Source: Epiperipatus broadwayi (lineage: Eukaryota; Onychophora; Udeonychophora; Euonychophora; Peripatidae). Taken from it: a stretch of 64,000 bases of DNA. The stretch's first letter is position 1. Every line of letters begins with the position of its first letter. This document shows positions 1 to 11,929 of this stretch, in pieces. Both the position numbers and the translations under genes were made by a program. The stretch lies in contig JAQFVV010012400.1 of the NCBI GenBank assembly GCA_028023455.1, positions 13,771,748 to 13,835,747 on the forward strand, given 5' to 3'. The notes under the pieces are model-generated. The model ran no database searches. It saw only the letters and a list, made by a program, of their open reading frames with translations, and was not told the origin of the DNA.

Positions 1-209
1 TCAACATTTTAAATCTTATTATTCTCTTGTTTATATGTTGTTGGTTTGACCAGCGACAGTACTAGCATAGCAATTGCATTGATGACCTTTAGATTAGTGA
101 ATATTGAATTTAAAATGACATCATAATTAACTAGGTTATTCTTTAATTATTTGACTAGATGATGGAAGTAATCCAAAAATAAATGTTATCATCACAAACT
201 TTCAGATAA
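1..209. other. AT-rich non-coding sequence
   Basis: No open frame, splice pair or repeat that I can support. It is presumably intron of the gene whose last exon is at 8464. Confidence 0.4.
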
Positions 210-407
210 ACATTAAGTATTATAGGTGATTCCAATGCAGGAGTAATTGAGACAGTTGTGAGTTTACTAAGAAGTCAGAATGAATTATTTATTGCTAGTA
301 AAAATGGTAGATATGATTATATTGTAGATACATTAAGAAGTGATGATAGGAAAATATTTATTAAGTACATATACACAAAGTTGACTACAATTCTATCATT
401 TAGATAA
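210..407 (+). other. Unrecognised 65-codon open frame
   Basis: This frame stays open for 65 codons between a TAA at 207-209 and a TAA at 405-407, without an early ATG. The translation looks protein-like (it includes GDSNAGVIETVVSLLR and SKNGRYDYIVDTL), with balanced residues rather than the Lys/Ile/Asn bias of random AT-rich DNA. I do not recognise a family. There is no convincing pyrimidine-rich acceptor just upstream and no good donor downstream. It may be a fragment of a mobile-element protein, an exon of an unknown gene, or chance. Confidence 0.15.
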
Positions 408-1805
408 TTCTATGTAGAAAAGTTATTAAATTGACATTAGATATAAAGTTAATAATAATTGAAACCCACATTTAGTGTAATTCATGTAAATATATAATTG
501 GGTAAATATACTACTATTTAAATTAAGAAAATGTATTGACCCTGATTATACAAGTAGAATTTTATTAATCTGAATATCTGTGATTTGGAAACTTCTATTA
601 ACTGTTCAAAACTAAGAATGGATTATTAATCTTTGATAATGCCAGACTGTTATTATCTTAGTGTGAGGTATAGTAAACTTAATTAACGGTTTTTTTTTTT
701 TTTTGCTTAATTTTAAAACACACATTACAAAATAATAAATTCAATACGCTAAATAAATTAAGATATACACACATTTGAAGAATCAAAGAAACATTGTTCA
801 GTAAATAACTAAAAAAAGTAGCAAGTCTAATTGCAGTGAGTCCATGCTTTCTTTTTTTTTTTTTAGTTCAATAATTCTCCTTAATTCATTATTTTGAAAC
901 TCCAGCAATTATACATCTTGTTAAATAAACAGGTGGCATATTGAATTTTATATGTATTTGGTTGAAGATGCAATTTTCTCAATAAGTTTAATTTTTGTGA
1001 TGTTAAACATAAAATATCATGAAAAAGAATATAACTGAGAAAATATAAAATGAAAATAAAATTATTAATTTTAAGTTTATTTATAAATTATGAATTTTGT
1101 TAATAGGTTGTTTTTTATAAAATTAAATTAAAATGATATATAAAATCACTTCTATAATATTTTATGTTGCTACTTATCAAAAAAATGAAAAGTTTTGACA
1201 TTTCATTTTTAATCCAGGACTTCATTTATAAAAACATATTTGGGGGAGGGAGGTATTTTCTAACAAAATAAATATTAAATTCTGCAATAATTTTTTTATC
1301 AAATGTTTATTTAATAGTAAACTTAATAAATTATAATTTGAGATATATTTTTTATACATTTGGGCAATTTATATATACTGCACATTTATATATATATATA
1401 TATCATGCATGCTTGCACAAACATACACATATAATACATACAACTGTTTCCACAAACTACTGACAAACTTTTAAATTTTTTTTTCTAATACAAGTAATTT
1501 TTCTTTATGGATAATAAATTTGACACAAATAATTTATTAAGACAATTTATTCATAAATTATTATTAAAACCTCTAGCACTGAAAGTGTCATTGTTTTTTA
1601 AAATATTCTTCCATGAATTCTCTGATATCATTTTTTTATAAAAAATTTTTTTTAACAATAGCTTTGACAAAAAAGCCCTAAGACTTACGAGTCTACCATT
1701 TTAACAGAAAAATAATTTTCTAATAGGTAATGTGTCTTGTACATACATATTAAGCCAATAAACATCACATGATCACCATTTCTTATGCTTGCTTATAACT
1801 GTTAT
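408..1805. other. AT-rich non-coding sequence
   Basis: Homopolymer T runs, an (AT)n tract near 1388-1403 and general AT-rich sequence. No gene or structured repeat seen. Confidence 0.5.
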
Positions 1806-1916
1806 TAAAACAGGCAAAACTCACTATATGTATTGCCACTCAGTGCAAGCCAGAGTAATCAATGGATGCCAGAAGGCTTGTGCATAAAATCCCCATCTAG
1901 TGCCTACTTATCCAAT

Positions 1917-1958
1917 ATCTCAGACTAGTTTCTGGCTTGTGGACTTCATCAGTGAGGA
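1917..1958 (-). ncRNA. Hammerhead ribozyme motif, type I (tandem copy 2)
   Basis: On the minus strand the order is stem I 5' strand UCCUCA, core CUGAUGA, a weak stem II around CCACAAG, GAAA, palindromic stem III ACUAGU, then C as cleavage-site base and stem I 3' strand UGAGAU. All conserved core bases are present. Stem I has four pairs next to the core. Stem II is weakly paired in this copy. It abuts the next minus-strand copy at about 41-nt spacing, which would suit a dimeric fold. Confidence 0.6.
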
Positions 1959-1959
1959 T

Positions 1960-1999
1960 CCCAGACTAGTTTTTGGCTTGTGGTCTTCGTCAGTGAGGA
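1960..1999 (-). ncRNA. Degenerate hammerhead motif (tandem copy 1)
   Basis: Same module as its minus-strand neighbour: stem I UCCUCA, core CUGACGA, stem III ACUAGU followed by C and UGGGA. The invariant GAAA has become AAAA, so the copy is probably inactive. Stem II is weak. Confidence 0.45.
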
Positions 2000-2082
2000 G
2001 CTTTGGATCTGAGTAGGCACTAGATGGGGATTTTATGCAAAGAGATCCTAAGAGCTAGGTGCAGTGCTCTCAGATCCAAGGC

Positions 2083-2124
2083 TCCTCACTGACGAAGGCC
2101 ACAAGCCAGAAACTAGTCTGGGGA
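2083..2124 (+). ncRNA. Hammerhead ribozyme motif, type I
   Basis: The best copy in this repeat. Stem I is UCCUCA (2083-2088) with UGGGGA (2119-2124), six pairs with one U-G. The core is CUGACGA (2089-2095). Stem II is GGC with GCC around loop CACAA, with an A-A opposition where a G-C pair is usual. GAAA is at 2109-2112. Stem III is the palindrome ACUAGU (2112-2117) and the cleavage triplet is GUC ending at 2118. A stem III this short favours cleavage as a dimer, as described for Penelope-type hammerheads. Activity is inferred, not shown. Confidence 0.65.
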
Positions 2125-2238
2125 TATTGGATGAGTATGCACTAGATGGGGATTTTATGCACAAGCCTTCTGGCATCCATTGATTACTCTGACTTGCACT
2201 GAGTGGCAGTGTACGTAACGAGAGTTTTGCCTGTTTTA

Positions 2239-4904
2239 CATGCATATTACATATTCATTTTCTTTTATATTATGAGTAGCTATATAATGACAGAATAATT
2301 TTATATTTGTTTGTCTGCATGCTTGACAAGCAATTATATGTAAACTAGTTAAGGATAACTTACTACAAGTAATCTGTTAAAAAATATTATATCAAATTGC
2401 AAAGTGCAGAAGGCAGGGGAATAAATGACTGAATAAACTGATCTCCATATTGAAAAAGAAACAAATGGGGAGAAGGAAATTAATCATTTCAGTAAATTAT
2501 TGTTTTCTTAAAAAATTTTTAATAGATTATTAAAATTAATATACTGTATTATTGTTATAACTTAAATACATTTAATAAAGTATAAGAAAATGTTTTCTTT
2601 AATTACTTTTCTACAAATATTTTATATCAATATCAAAATATGCATATATTTTAATTAAGATGCTTGTTGACATCTGAGTTTTGAGTGCATTGAGAAGATT
2701 ACACGGTTAATCTCTCTTTATTAATGTCATGAGAAAACAATATCTATCATGTGTATGTGTGACACATTAAAATAGTGTTTTTAAAATGATTGTAAAGTTT
2801 ATAGTTATTTTTTTAATGAATTTTTTTGTAAATCTGTTTTATATTATTTTATTTTTAAATTGTTTTTTAATAGTAAAATCAAATGCCCAGGAATTTATGT
2901 ATGGAGATTTTAGAAGAAATTTATAAATGTTGGATAAATATTGGTATTAATAATTGGAATTTTTGAATGATTTACAAAATACTGAATTGTCTCAATAAAT
3001 TATTTAAAATTTGCTCTATAGAAAGCAGTTTTCAAAAACAGTTCATCATACATATATGTTTGTGTGTGCGTGTAAATACTTAAAAGTACATAATCTCATT
3101 TTATTAAAAAATATTGGCATCCACCCCCACCTACTTAAGTAAATTGTATATTTTTATAAATATGATCTTGAATTTAAAATGACTAACATTTCATTTTTAT
3201 AAGAAATTCTACATGAAATATGATGGTAAACCTATTTCATGACATTTTAATCACAGATTTGTGTGAAAATTAATTTAAATCTACTAACAAAACTTTTATT
3301 TCGAAACTCTATATTAAATTTCACAATTTATGAATACATTTAAAATTAATATAATTTTTAAAATGTTTAATTTTTTATCAGTTTTATTTCTTACATCATG
3401 CAAGTGAAATTTTAATGGAAATTAGATCTTGGACTAAACACATAATTATTCAATATGGCGCATATAAGAGTCATACTGTTAAATGATTCCTAAATACTTA
3501 TGGAGATAGGTTTTTTTACTTTTAACTTCACTTAAAGCCATTCGATTTTGCTTAACTATTTCTAATTTATTGTCGTAATTATTATACATATGTGTGTGTT
3601 TTTAAGAAACTTGATTCCCACATTGACTCGTTTTTTCAAAAGTCTTAATTTGAAAGTGAATACATGTCATACCTGTCAATTAATAAAAGTGTTAAATCAT
3701 TTGTTAAAAATAAAATTGACATTTTACTTAGTTATAACTGAACTCTAGTGGCAATTTTAGTAAATACAATCCTGAACTTTTATTTAATTAAACAAAGGTT
3801 TTAAATATATTTATATGAAATGAGAATATTACAAAATAATTATGGTATTTATTTTTTTTAGCTTTTACAGTTATTCATTAAAGAGTAGGATTACATTTTA
3901 TGTATATAAAAAAATGTACATATTTTAATTCATATTAAAAGTGTGAACTAAAATAAGATTGAATAAAACTCAACCTGTTTTCTGTGCTGCTTTTGTATGG
4001 AACTCTTTGATTAGCAGTATATTATGTCTTTTAAAATACTATTTTTTACTTTTCTAAATAAGTTGAATTTTTTCTCTCTCTCTGTTTTTTTTAACACTTA
4101 CTATTCATTCTTTTTTAAGACATTTGTCAAAAATACTGTTCATAGACTATTCACTTAAGGGTTAATTAAAAGTCTATGGATGTCAGTTCAGCTCTGTCAT
4201 TTCGTTGCTTAATCATTCTATGACCTCAGCAACAACCATTTGATTATTAATTCATATATATACTAATAATAATTTACAAATGTATTATTTTCAAGTAATT
4301 TTTTTGAATTAGTGTCATACACACCAACTTGCAAAATTAAGTGCAGAATATTATATATTTGTAATTGCTAAGTATTCCTATAATATATCTATACCTGTAA
4401 ATAAGCAAAAGATAAAACAGTTTTAAATACGCTATTCTTCCCTCTAAAAAGAATAATAAAAGAGAAGATATTAGTTAACATTGTTGGGTTAAAGAATAGA
4501 AGATTTTGCCTCTCCTTTTACCTACTTGTAGTGATCAATAGATAGTTGTTTAGCGGCATTATCTATAGGAAGCTATTTTAAAATAAAATAAAAACTTTAG
4601 ATAAGACTATTTTTCCATCAGAATCATAGTCTAAGATTAGACATTGAAACTTAATACCAGTTTTTAATTTTTTAAAAAATCTTATTCAGTTTAAGTTGTT
4701 AAAAGTAAAACTTCTTTACCTCTGCTTCTTTCAATTTTATCCAAATCAGATTCTATTCCTGGAATGTATGGATACCTTTGTTTCACAATCCACCTCAAAT
4801 AATTAACTTGTTGATTATAATATGATGTATATAATATATTGGTTTGTGATATTTCCTGCACCAGTGATGAAGAATCTATCACATTACAATCATGTTTTTA
4901 AAAT
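2239..4904. other. AT-rich non-coding sequence
   Basis: No gene, splice pair or strong repeat seen. The minus-strand frame at 4691-4882 has no recognisable features and is probably chance. Confidence 0.5.
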
Positions 4905-5160
4905 CTTCTGCAATGGTAGTACATCTGCCTGCTGCATTATGAGCTGGGTTTGAATCCTGGCTAAGCAAACTTGAAATTTTTTTTACTGGGATAAGTTAGA
5001 TAAACATTAGATATTATCTAGAGAATAAAATGAGGCTGGAGAAATACTCATACTTTCACTGTCCAATAATTCGCAAGCTTGGTCGTCATTTTTTTTTTGA
5101 GAAGCTGTTCTGCAGTGGATAGTTTAAAGATTATTATACCTTATCTATCCACTAGCAAAA
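4905..5160 (+). repeat. tRNA-derived SINE, degenerate
   Basis: A tRNA-like head at about 4908-4965 contains an A-box-like segment (ATGGTAGTACATCTG) and a good B box (GGGTTTGAATCCTGG) at polymerase III spacing. It is followed by an unrelated body of about 190 bp that includes a GTGGATAG / CTATCCAC inverted pair. The head does not fold as a full tRNA gene, so I call it a SINE relic. Confidence 0.5.
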
Positions 5161-7127
5161 AATAATTAGTTACTTGCTTACTAGCTATAATTGGAGAGTT
5201 AACTGGTTTGGCTATCTGAAAAAATCATTAGCTTTCATGGTAAGTTCTCATTTACTTTCAAGCTTCATTTAGATTTGAACTTCAGATGATGATGGCCAGC
5301 CATGGTAGTTGAATGTATTAACTATTAGCATTTTTATTTTTTGTATTTCAAAAATTATTAAGAATTATATTTGTAAATTTTTTTTGAAAGGAATTTATTT
5401 ACAACATTGGTAGAAGTTGGAGGAAAAATAATTTTTAAGTTATGAAATTTAATTATTAATTTTTTTTATTAATTAAAACTTTTCTACATAACTCTGAATT
5501 GTCATATATTATATACATATAGAATACTGTTAATCCCCTCCTAATAAATATAATTAAAAATCTTCTATTATCCAAACAAAAATTACAAAGGTATTCTTTA
5601 ACCTTTTATAATAAATCAATTTATATAATATGCAGAAACTTATACAAAAACAAAACTAGTATAAATAATGAAAGTAATGTTTATTTACATTTTCAACAGT
5701 GAGGTGATAAAAATTATTCATGAAGTTTAAAAAATTGACAAATCCAAAAAAAAAAAGCCCTGAACTCAGGTTTCAGATTAATAGAGTTTTATCTCAATTG
5801 CCTGGTTATCTTAATTTATTTTCAGGAAAATAATGCAGATACACATTATAGGAGTATCGCTGCTAAAACTAGGAGTAATGATCTCTGGACTGGAATAAAG
5901 ATGTAGAGCTTCTGTAATTTAAACATTGGCTGGAACTAACACATATATTTAAGTAAATCTCTTTCTTAATCTTTTTATCAGACTGGGTCAGAGTTCTAAA
6001 TGTAGAAATAATAGTATTCCTGCCAATAATGGACACTCGTCATTGATAATTTTTTCTTGAATAATAGTAAAAAGAATAGTGTTGTAGATCCAAATGATAA
6101 TGAATGGAACTGCAGAACTATAAATTAATCAAATTTAATAATATGATCATTTTATTTATAACTAATGTAAGAAATGTGTTAAAGTAATATGTATTAGATG
6201 TATGAATTTAAACTGCAGAAAATTAGCTTGTACTGTTTTCCATTATCAAACATTTATGCCTTAATTAGTAATATTTCTTATTAATCAGCATAGCTATTAG
6301 TTTTGAAAATAAAATTATAGATTAAATATCTCTTGAAGGTTTTTTTTTTTTTTTATGTAATTATTTTTATATTTTTAATCTTTTTGTGTGTAAATATATA
6401 TTCATACTCAGGGACTTGTATGATGTAGTGGGTATGCACATACTCATTATACTTACGTGATTTGAATCTGTGTGGAACTTAGAAATTTCTTTTAAATAGC
6501 TGAGTATTACCAAGTAAATTAACTGCTTATAGCAAACTCTATCAATGATTAGTTAATAAATAGATGTCTCACTATTCTTAAAAAGGATGGAAAACCATGA
6601 AAATGTGAGCTAACGATAGTTGATCAAACACAATTTCTTCTTCCTCTATTCCTTTTACAAACATGACTCTATAGATCATTAGTGATTGGTTCAAATCTGA
6701 TGTGGTAGTGTGATAACCAGTGAAATGCAGTTTGGCATTAAAGTTTGCATAAATATATCTTCTGAATTAAAAAAGTTCTGTTGTCTTAACACATTATGAT
6801 GGAGGAGGAAGCTGATAGCAGCAGCTCCACCTCACATGAAGCATAATAACCATAATGAATTAAAAATTTAGTTGCAAAATCACAAAATGATATTTTTATA
6901 CACATTCATATGCATTCTATACAGATTCGAATTAATTAAACACCTAAGAAATTGTTGTGATGCACTAAAAAAAATCCCCCCCCCCCCAAAAAAAAAATAG
7001 AAAACAAAAATTTAAAAATTTGAATAATTAGTTGTATCCATGATCATATCACTTTTGAGCATCTGAAATGAAAAGTTGAATAATTTCGCGATTCTTTGAT
7101 TAATTGTAGTTAAAAAAAAATCATATA
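5161..7127. other. AT-rich non-coding sequence
   Basis: Mostly AT-rich with poly-T and a C9 run near 6977. A faint tRNA-like stretch near 6408-6480 is too decayed to call. Confidence 0.5.
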
Positions 7128-8082
7128 CACATGGGTCTCGTTTTATGCGATAGATAGGTTCCTCAGAAAACACGCGCAAACGAAATCGTGCAAAAATAGA
7201 CGTAACTTGCCTTGAAAAAGGGGGGATATGGACTGTGATTTTTCAAAATTCGCGTAAAAGCAAAGCACGAACGTAAAATTTACTTTAAAATTCGTGCAAA
7301 AAAAAATAAGGAAATAAAATATGACTAATAAAAAATTTCAAATTTGAAAAAAATTGATACAAGACAAACTTTTTTTAACTATAATATTTAATTTTATTCA
7401 AAACGATATATTTTTATGCATAATTTACAGTAATTTATATTTTTTATACACGTTTTAATTATTATCTAATTATTATCGCTATTTGCCGGTAAACAGGTAC
7501 ATTTGCAAACTGATAAAAAAATCAGATTCTTCACAAGATGAAATACAACTAGCGCCAACGTCACTCTCATGTGTTAATTAATGGTTTTCTGGTGACAACG
7601 TAATTAGTAATTAATCTAACAACTAAAAATTAAATTCTTATTTTTGTCTTTAATTTTCAATTTTAATTGTGCCCACTGCTATTACTCATCTTTTAAAAAT
7701 AAACTTGCGGACACTAAATGATTAATAATTGATTAAACGTTCTTTTTTAAAAAGCAAAAACAATGTGATTTAAAATACAAATTAACACGCACAATGTTCG
7801 AACAAATTTATATTATAATCTTGTAAAATTTAATGTGTGTATACATAAAATGTGGAAATCATGATTTTAATTTTATTATTGCATCAAATCTTACTATTAT
7901 ACAGCACTGAAAGTATTGAAATTACTAAGTTGAAAGTCGAATTTCAATAATGTGCAACGTGAGTGCGCGAAATTTATTATTTAAAGTAATAGCGCAATAT
8001 CGGAGTTCGACTTCCGGTGAAACACGAATCGCGTAACTTCAAAATCGTGTTAAATAAGTCCGCGTAAAAAGAGACCCAGGTG
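7128..8082. mobile_element. Non-autonomous Tigger/pogo-type DNA transposon
   Basis: The 955-bp element is bounded by TA duplications (7126-7127 and 8083-8084). Its terminal inverted repeats are CACATGGGTCTCGTTTTATG on the left and CACCTGGGTCTCTTTTTACG on the right (reverse complement). This type of end (GGGTCTCGTTTTATGCG followed by GTTCCTCAGAAAA) is typical of Tigger-family elements of the Tc1/mariner superfamily. The interior is AT-rich with CG-containing repeats near both ends and no transposase frame. It would have depended on a transposase like the dead one at 13453-13795, but a direct link between the two is not shown. Confidence 0.8.
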
Positions 8083-8463
8083 TAGTTTATTCTTCATTCC
8101 ATGCTTCAGTAATATATATATTAAATATCTCATTCACCTCGTCAGTACTATCAAATTTAAAATTCTCAATGGATTATGCATTTAAAAAAAGAATCTTAAA
8201 GTGTCAACTGTGTTTATGCACAACATACAATTAGAAATGTGAATTTTTTATATATTTTAAGAGATATAATGCCAAAAATGCTGCATATTCTTTTAGTGAA
8301 TGATATTAGCATTACATATAAGATATAATAAATTAGGCTGAAAACTCAAATGAATAACTGTAGAGGTAACAGTATTGTGATGAATATAGATATACATGCT
8401 TATACATTTTATTTATCCAAAACTTATTAAAATTTATTATTGTTTTATTTATAAATTTTTCAG

Positions 8464-8586
8464 GGTCATCGTCGGATGGTCTGTGCAACTAGCTGGTGCG
8501 ATGATAACTCGACGTGTAATCTGTTCACGTGTGGATTTGATCGTCAAGTGATTGGCTGGCTTGTCTTACCAGTAAGCAAAGAATAA
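8464..8586 (+). CDS. WDR37: WDR37 homologue, last coding exon
   Basis: A pyrimidine-rich tract ending TTTTTCAG at 8463 precedes an open frame of 40 codons and TAA (8584-8586). The translation starts [19 protein letters not shown] and continues [13 protein letters not shown], which closely matches the C-terminal WD40 repeat of WD repeat-containing protein 37, a conserved animal beta-propeller protein (human WDR37 is known to pair with PACS proteins). The exon begins in phase 0. It is much richer in CG than its surroundings. The last residues (LVLPVSKE) differ from the vertebrate tail. A possible donor (CCA/GTAAGC) overlaps the final codons, so a further exon cannot be excluded. An AATAAA overlaps the stop codon. 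No earlier WDR37 exon is visible in this window. Confidence 0.85.
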   Translation, partial: GHRRMVCATSWCDDNSTCNLFTCGFDRQVIGWLVLPVSKE

Positions 8587-10909
8587 ACAATTTCCTTCCA
8601 TCGGAAACCCCGCTCTCTTGATTCTTGTGCTTTTCTTGTGAATATATATATTTTAAAAATGTGGAAAAAGGACCTCATCGTTGCTTTTGTTCTCCAAAAA
8701 TTAAGAAAATTAATATATTGATTTAGAAAAAAGAAAGCATTAATACATTAATTGTATATCCTTTCATAGGTATTTAAGAGATTCTCTCCATTTTTTGCTT
8801 TATTTTTTAACCATATGACCAAATTTAAAATATAAAATGAGAGAGATTAAACTCTATTTTTTTGTGCATTATATTTTCTCTCTCTTTTTTTAATTACAAT
8901 TTATAGCAAGGAGGGAGACAAGCAAAATGAAAATTGTATTTAATTCATGTATTTTTGTTATATATCAGAACTTTTCGTAACAGTGCTTGAGGGTTAGTAC
9001 ATGTATTTTATTTACAAATGGATGACATACGTGTGTGTTTGACTGTGGATGAATGTAATTATTGAAAGATTTGATTTTGTTTAATTCATATATGGGTGTT
9101 GTTTTTTTTTTTTTCCAATCTTAATTCTTTTTTTTTTTTTTTGTAAATTCTTCATTTATCTTATTCACTTTCATGCCTTATAAATTGTTCAAACGACTGG
9201 AATTAAACGCAGATAGTGTGGATGTAGGTTTCTGTATATTTTATATGCGTGTGTATTTCTAGAAATTACAACTAATTATCACTCTTCAAGCATAATGCAG
9301 ATGCTGGGGTGAGGGGCATGCTGTTGGTTTGTAAGATCCATTTTAATTGACATGTGTCATTTTAATTAATTGTAATTAGTAGAAATATGAAATTGCGTTG
9401 CATTTGTAGAGGGGGTGTGAATTGTTAAAAAAAAAAAGATAACTATCATGTACCTAGATAAAGTTTATTTATAAATATATTTGAACTTTATTAAGTTTAA
9501 AGTATTTGTTTAAGGTTAAATGAAATTTAATTATTTCTAATCTAATAATGATTATTAATAATCATTTAGATATTTATTGAAAAGTGGTTGTTGTAAATAA
9601 GTGCTTTTTAAAAAATGTGCACTTATAAAATAAATTTGTGCATGTTTTCGCATTATGTAAATATTTGTATAAAAGCAGAATTAAAATGAATTTATCTATA
9701 TATTCTTTAGTGTAAAAGTATCATTATTTTTTTTCTCCATATATATTAAACCATAAAATGCCATTAGGTAACTAGTTTCCATATCTAAATCACTTCATAA
9801 GAAAAGGATTTATTTAAAACTTCTAAGCAGATTTAATCTCAATGTGTTCAGTCATACATTTATTGTCTATGTAAAATATTAGGCCAGGATAAATGATGGA
9901 ATCCACTTTTTGTGTATTGAGATTGTCTTCACAATAAATTGTTGATATTCTAGTGGCTTATTTACACTATGGCTGGTGTGATTTATATATGTGTCGATGC
10001 AAAACAATTATTAGCCATTTAGTAAGGGTAGGAATACTGAAAAATGTAATAGCATTGTTTAATTAAATAATCAAAACTGGAAATTACATATAATGTTAGA
10101 AAAATTGTATATAATTTTATTACATATACGTAATTGTATGAAAAGTGTGTATACTATTGACAATTAATTATATATACATGTGTGTGTATGTATGCCTGTA
10201 AGCAAAAAGGAAAATCGTAAAAATTTTAAACAAGCAACAATTGATTAGGATATAATAAGAAAACTCAGTAGTAGTACTGGTTATTATTTTTGTTATTGTA
10301 ATTGGATTACTGAATTTGTTGCATTGCTTTTTATTCTTATGTATATATTAAGAATTATTTTCTCTTAGCAGGATTAAGTTTCAAATTTATTTTATAGTTA
10401 CTTTGTGTTTGTATTGTTCGGATTTTCATTTTATTGTGTTAATTTTATTATCACTTATGAGAACAAATTCATAATTTTTTTATTTTTCCGAAAAGTAAAA
10501 AAAAAAAAAAAAATTCACCCCCCCCTCTTTTTATTAAAATCTGTTTTTAAGCTAAAATCAATGCTTAATCAGTGTGTCCTTGGAGTAACTGATTTTATTT
10601 GAAAGTTTTATAATTTTATTCACAGGTAATCCCCTACTTTTATGAGCAAAACATTCAATGACTTTTTGCTTGAATTTTTACAGTAAGTTGGATTTTCCTA
10701 TCAGGTGCACATTTAACATTAATCATGATGCAGTTTATAGACATAATTTTTTAATACATGAAAGTAAGGACTACATTATGTCACAGAAGATATTTCAATA
10801 GTGCGAGTCAAACAAGAACTGAAGGCTATTTTGATTTTACATACATATTGTTGAATTTTAATATGTCAATAAGATCAGATTTACACATGTAGGAAATTGC
10901 AGATTAAAT
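8587..10909 (+). other. Presumed WDR37 3' region and intergenic sequence
   Basis: AT-rich sequence with many poly-T tracts. It may include the WDR37 3' UTR. The frame at 10405-10602 reads through a poly-A and poly-C tract and is not credible. Confidence 0.4.
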
Positions 10910-11276
10910 GTGAATTTTCTATGCAATCAGAAAACATGAAGTTTTACATACTGTACCAGCTCATCCTAACCCTGTTAGATTGACATGCGCACATAGGCCG
11001 CACACCAGGATAAGGAGCAATGCCAACTCAATGACAAAGTATGTCCGTAATTTATTTAAATTGCATTGTTATAAAAAGGAAATCAACCCGAGGAGATCAG
11101 TTTTAAATTCTTTTTATGATCAAAATCGCACGGTCATAGGAACTGATATTAAAGAATTGGCTCCTACATACCTTCGAAAGATTGAGTTTAAATACAACCC
11201 TCGCGCCTCTCCCAAAAAGAGAAAACAAAAAAGAAATCCCCTCCCGAAAGGATATGCAAGACCAATGATTACATAA
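10910..11276 (+). CDS. Unrecognised basic open frame followed by an A-rich tail
   Basis: The frame is open from just after a TGA near 10907 to TAA at 11274-11276, about 120 codons. The first in-frame ATG is near 11032 (MTKYVRNLFKLHC). Its codons are much less AT-biased than the flanks. The C-terminus is strongly basic (SPKKRKQKRNPLPKGYARP) and could act as a nuclear signal. An A-rich run starts a few bases after the stop, as in a retro-copied transcript. I recognise no domain. It could be a terminal exon, a processed pseudogene or the end of a mobile-element protein. Confidence 0.3.
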
Positions 11277-11749
11277 AATGAAAAAAAAAAAAATTAATAA
11301 GAATAAATATCCGAATGACCAGCGATTTATATAATGATAAATTAGTATCCCATATGCTTAGCTCAGCATTCTCTTTTCCGCAGTTAAAGAAGTGTGGATC
11401 AAAACCCGCTTAATTATATGACTCATTGTGTAGTTAGAGAAAGAGAACAAACCAAATATCAAAAGCAGTAATGCCAATTAAAGTCATTAAATAAATATTT
11501 ATTTATTCCAATAACCCTCACCATTTACAATTAAGTGTAAAAAAGAAAAAAAAATATATATAAATAATAATAATAACCCAAGATACATGAACATTATAAT
11601 ATAATAGTTCTTTATATAAAAGAAATAGTTCCAAAAATAGAAAATGTATCAGTAAGGGAGAGAGTGGTCTGAGAAATTATAACCCCACACACGAATACTT
11701 TAGGCTTTATAACTTATCATATAACACAAACAAGAAATATTACATTCAA
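11277..11749. other. Non-coding sequence with a possible tRNA-like relic
   Basis: At about 11356-11415 an A-box-like GCTTAGCTCAG is followed by GGATCAAAACCCG, loosely like a B box. This is too weak to call a SINE. The rest is AT-rich. Confidence 0.25.
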
Positions 11750-11911
11750 TATGATTTATATTTTAAGAGACATATATATGTGAAAATTGTATATAACACA
11801 ACTATATCAGTATTAAATTAATGAAATAAATATGATTTATATTTTTTAAGAGATATATATGCGAAAACTATACTCACCATAACAATATCAGTATTAAATT
11901 AATGAAATAAA
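11750..11911. repeat. Two-copy 81-bp tandem repeat
   Basis: TATGATTTATATTTT begins at 11750 and again at 11831. Both copies end with CAGTATTAAATTAATGAAAT. The copies differ at several sites, so the duplication is not recent. Confidence 0.75.
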
Positions 11912-11929
11912 TGGTACCCTATAAAGTCT

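Larger units (their letters stand above)
1806..2238. repeat. Foldback repeat carrying three hammerhead motifs
   Basis: The two ends are inverted copies: TAAAACAGGCAAAACTC at 1806 and its complement ending at 2238, continuing inward for over 100 bp (CACTCAGTGCAAG, AATCAATGGATGCCAGAAGG, GCATAAAATCCCCATCTAG). The module CAGACTAGTTTCTGGCTTGTGG occurs twice in tandem on one strand (1922-1999) and once inverted (2083-2124). Read in the right orientation, each contains a hammerhead core. The module GCATAAAATCCCCATCTAGTGC is also reiterated. There is no open frame; the minus-strand frame at 2048-2245 only reads through the inverted repeat. This looks like a retrozyme or Penelope-type terminal-repeat cluster rather than a classic DNA-transposon MITE. 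Confidence 0.75.

Noticed and set aside
6408-6480. Possible second tRNA-derived SINE
   Set aside because: A and B boxes are too decayed (ACGTGATTTGAATCTG) to separate from chance.
6784-6840. Short GC-richer frame starting ATGATGGAGGAGG
   Set aside because: Only about 18 codons before stops, no splice sites; may be chance.
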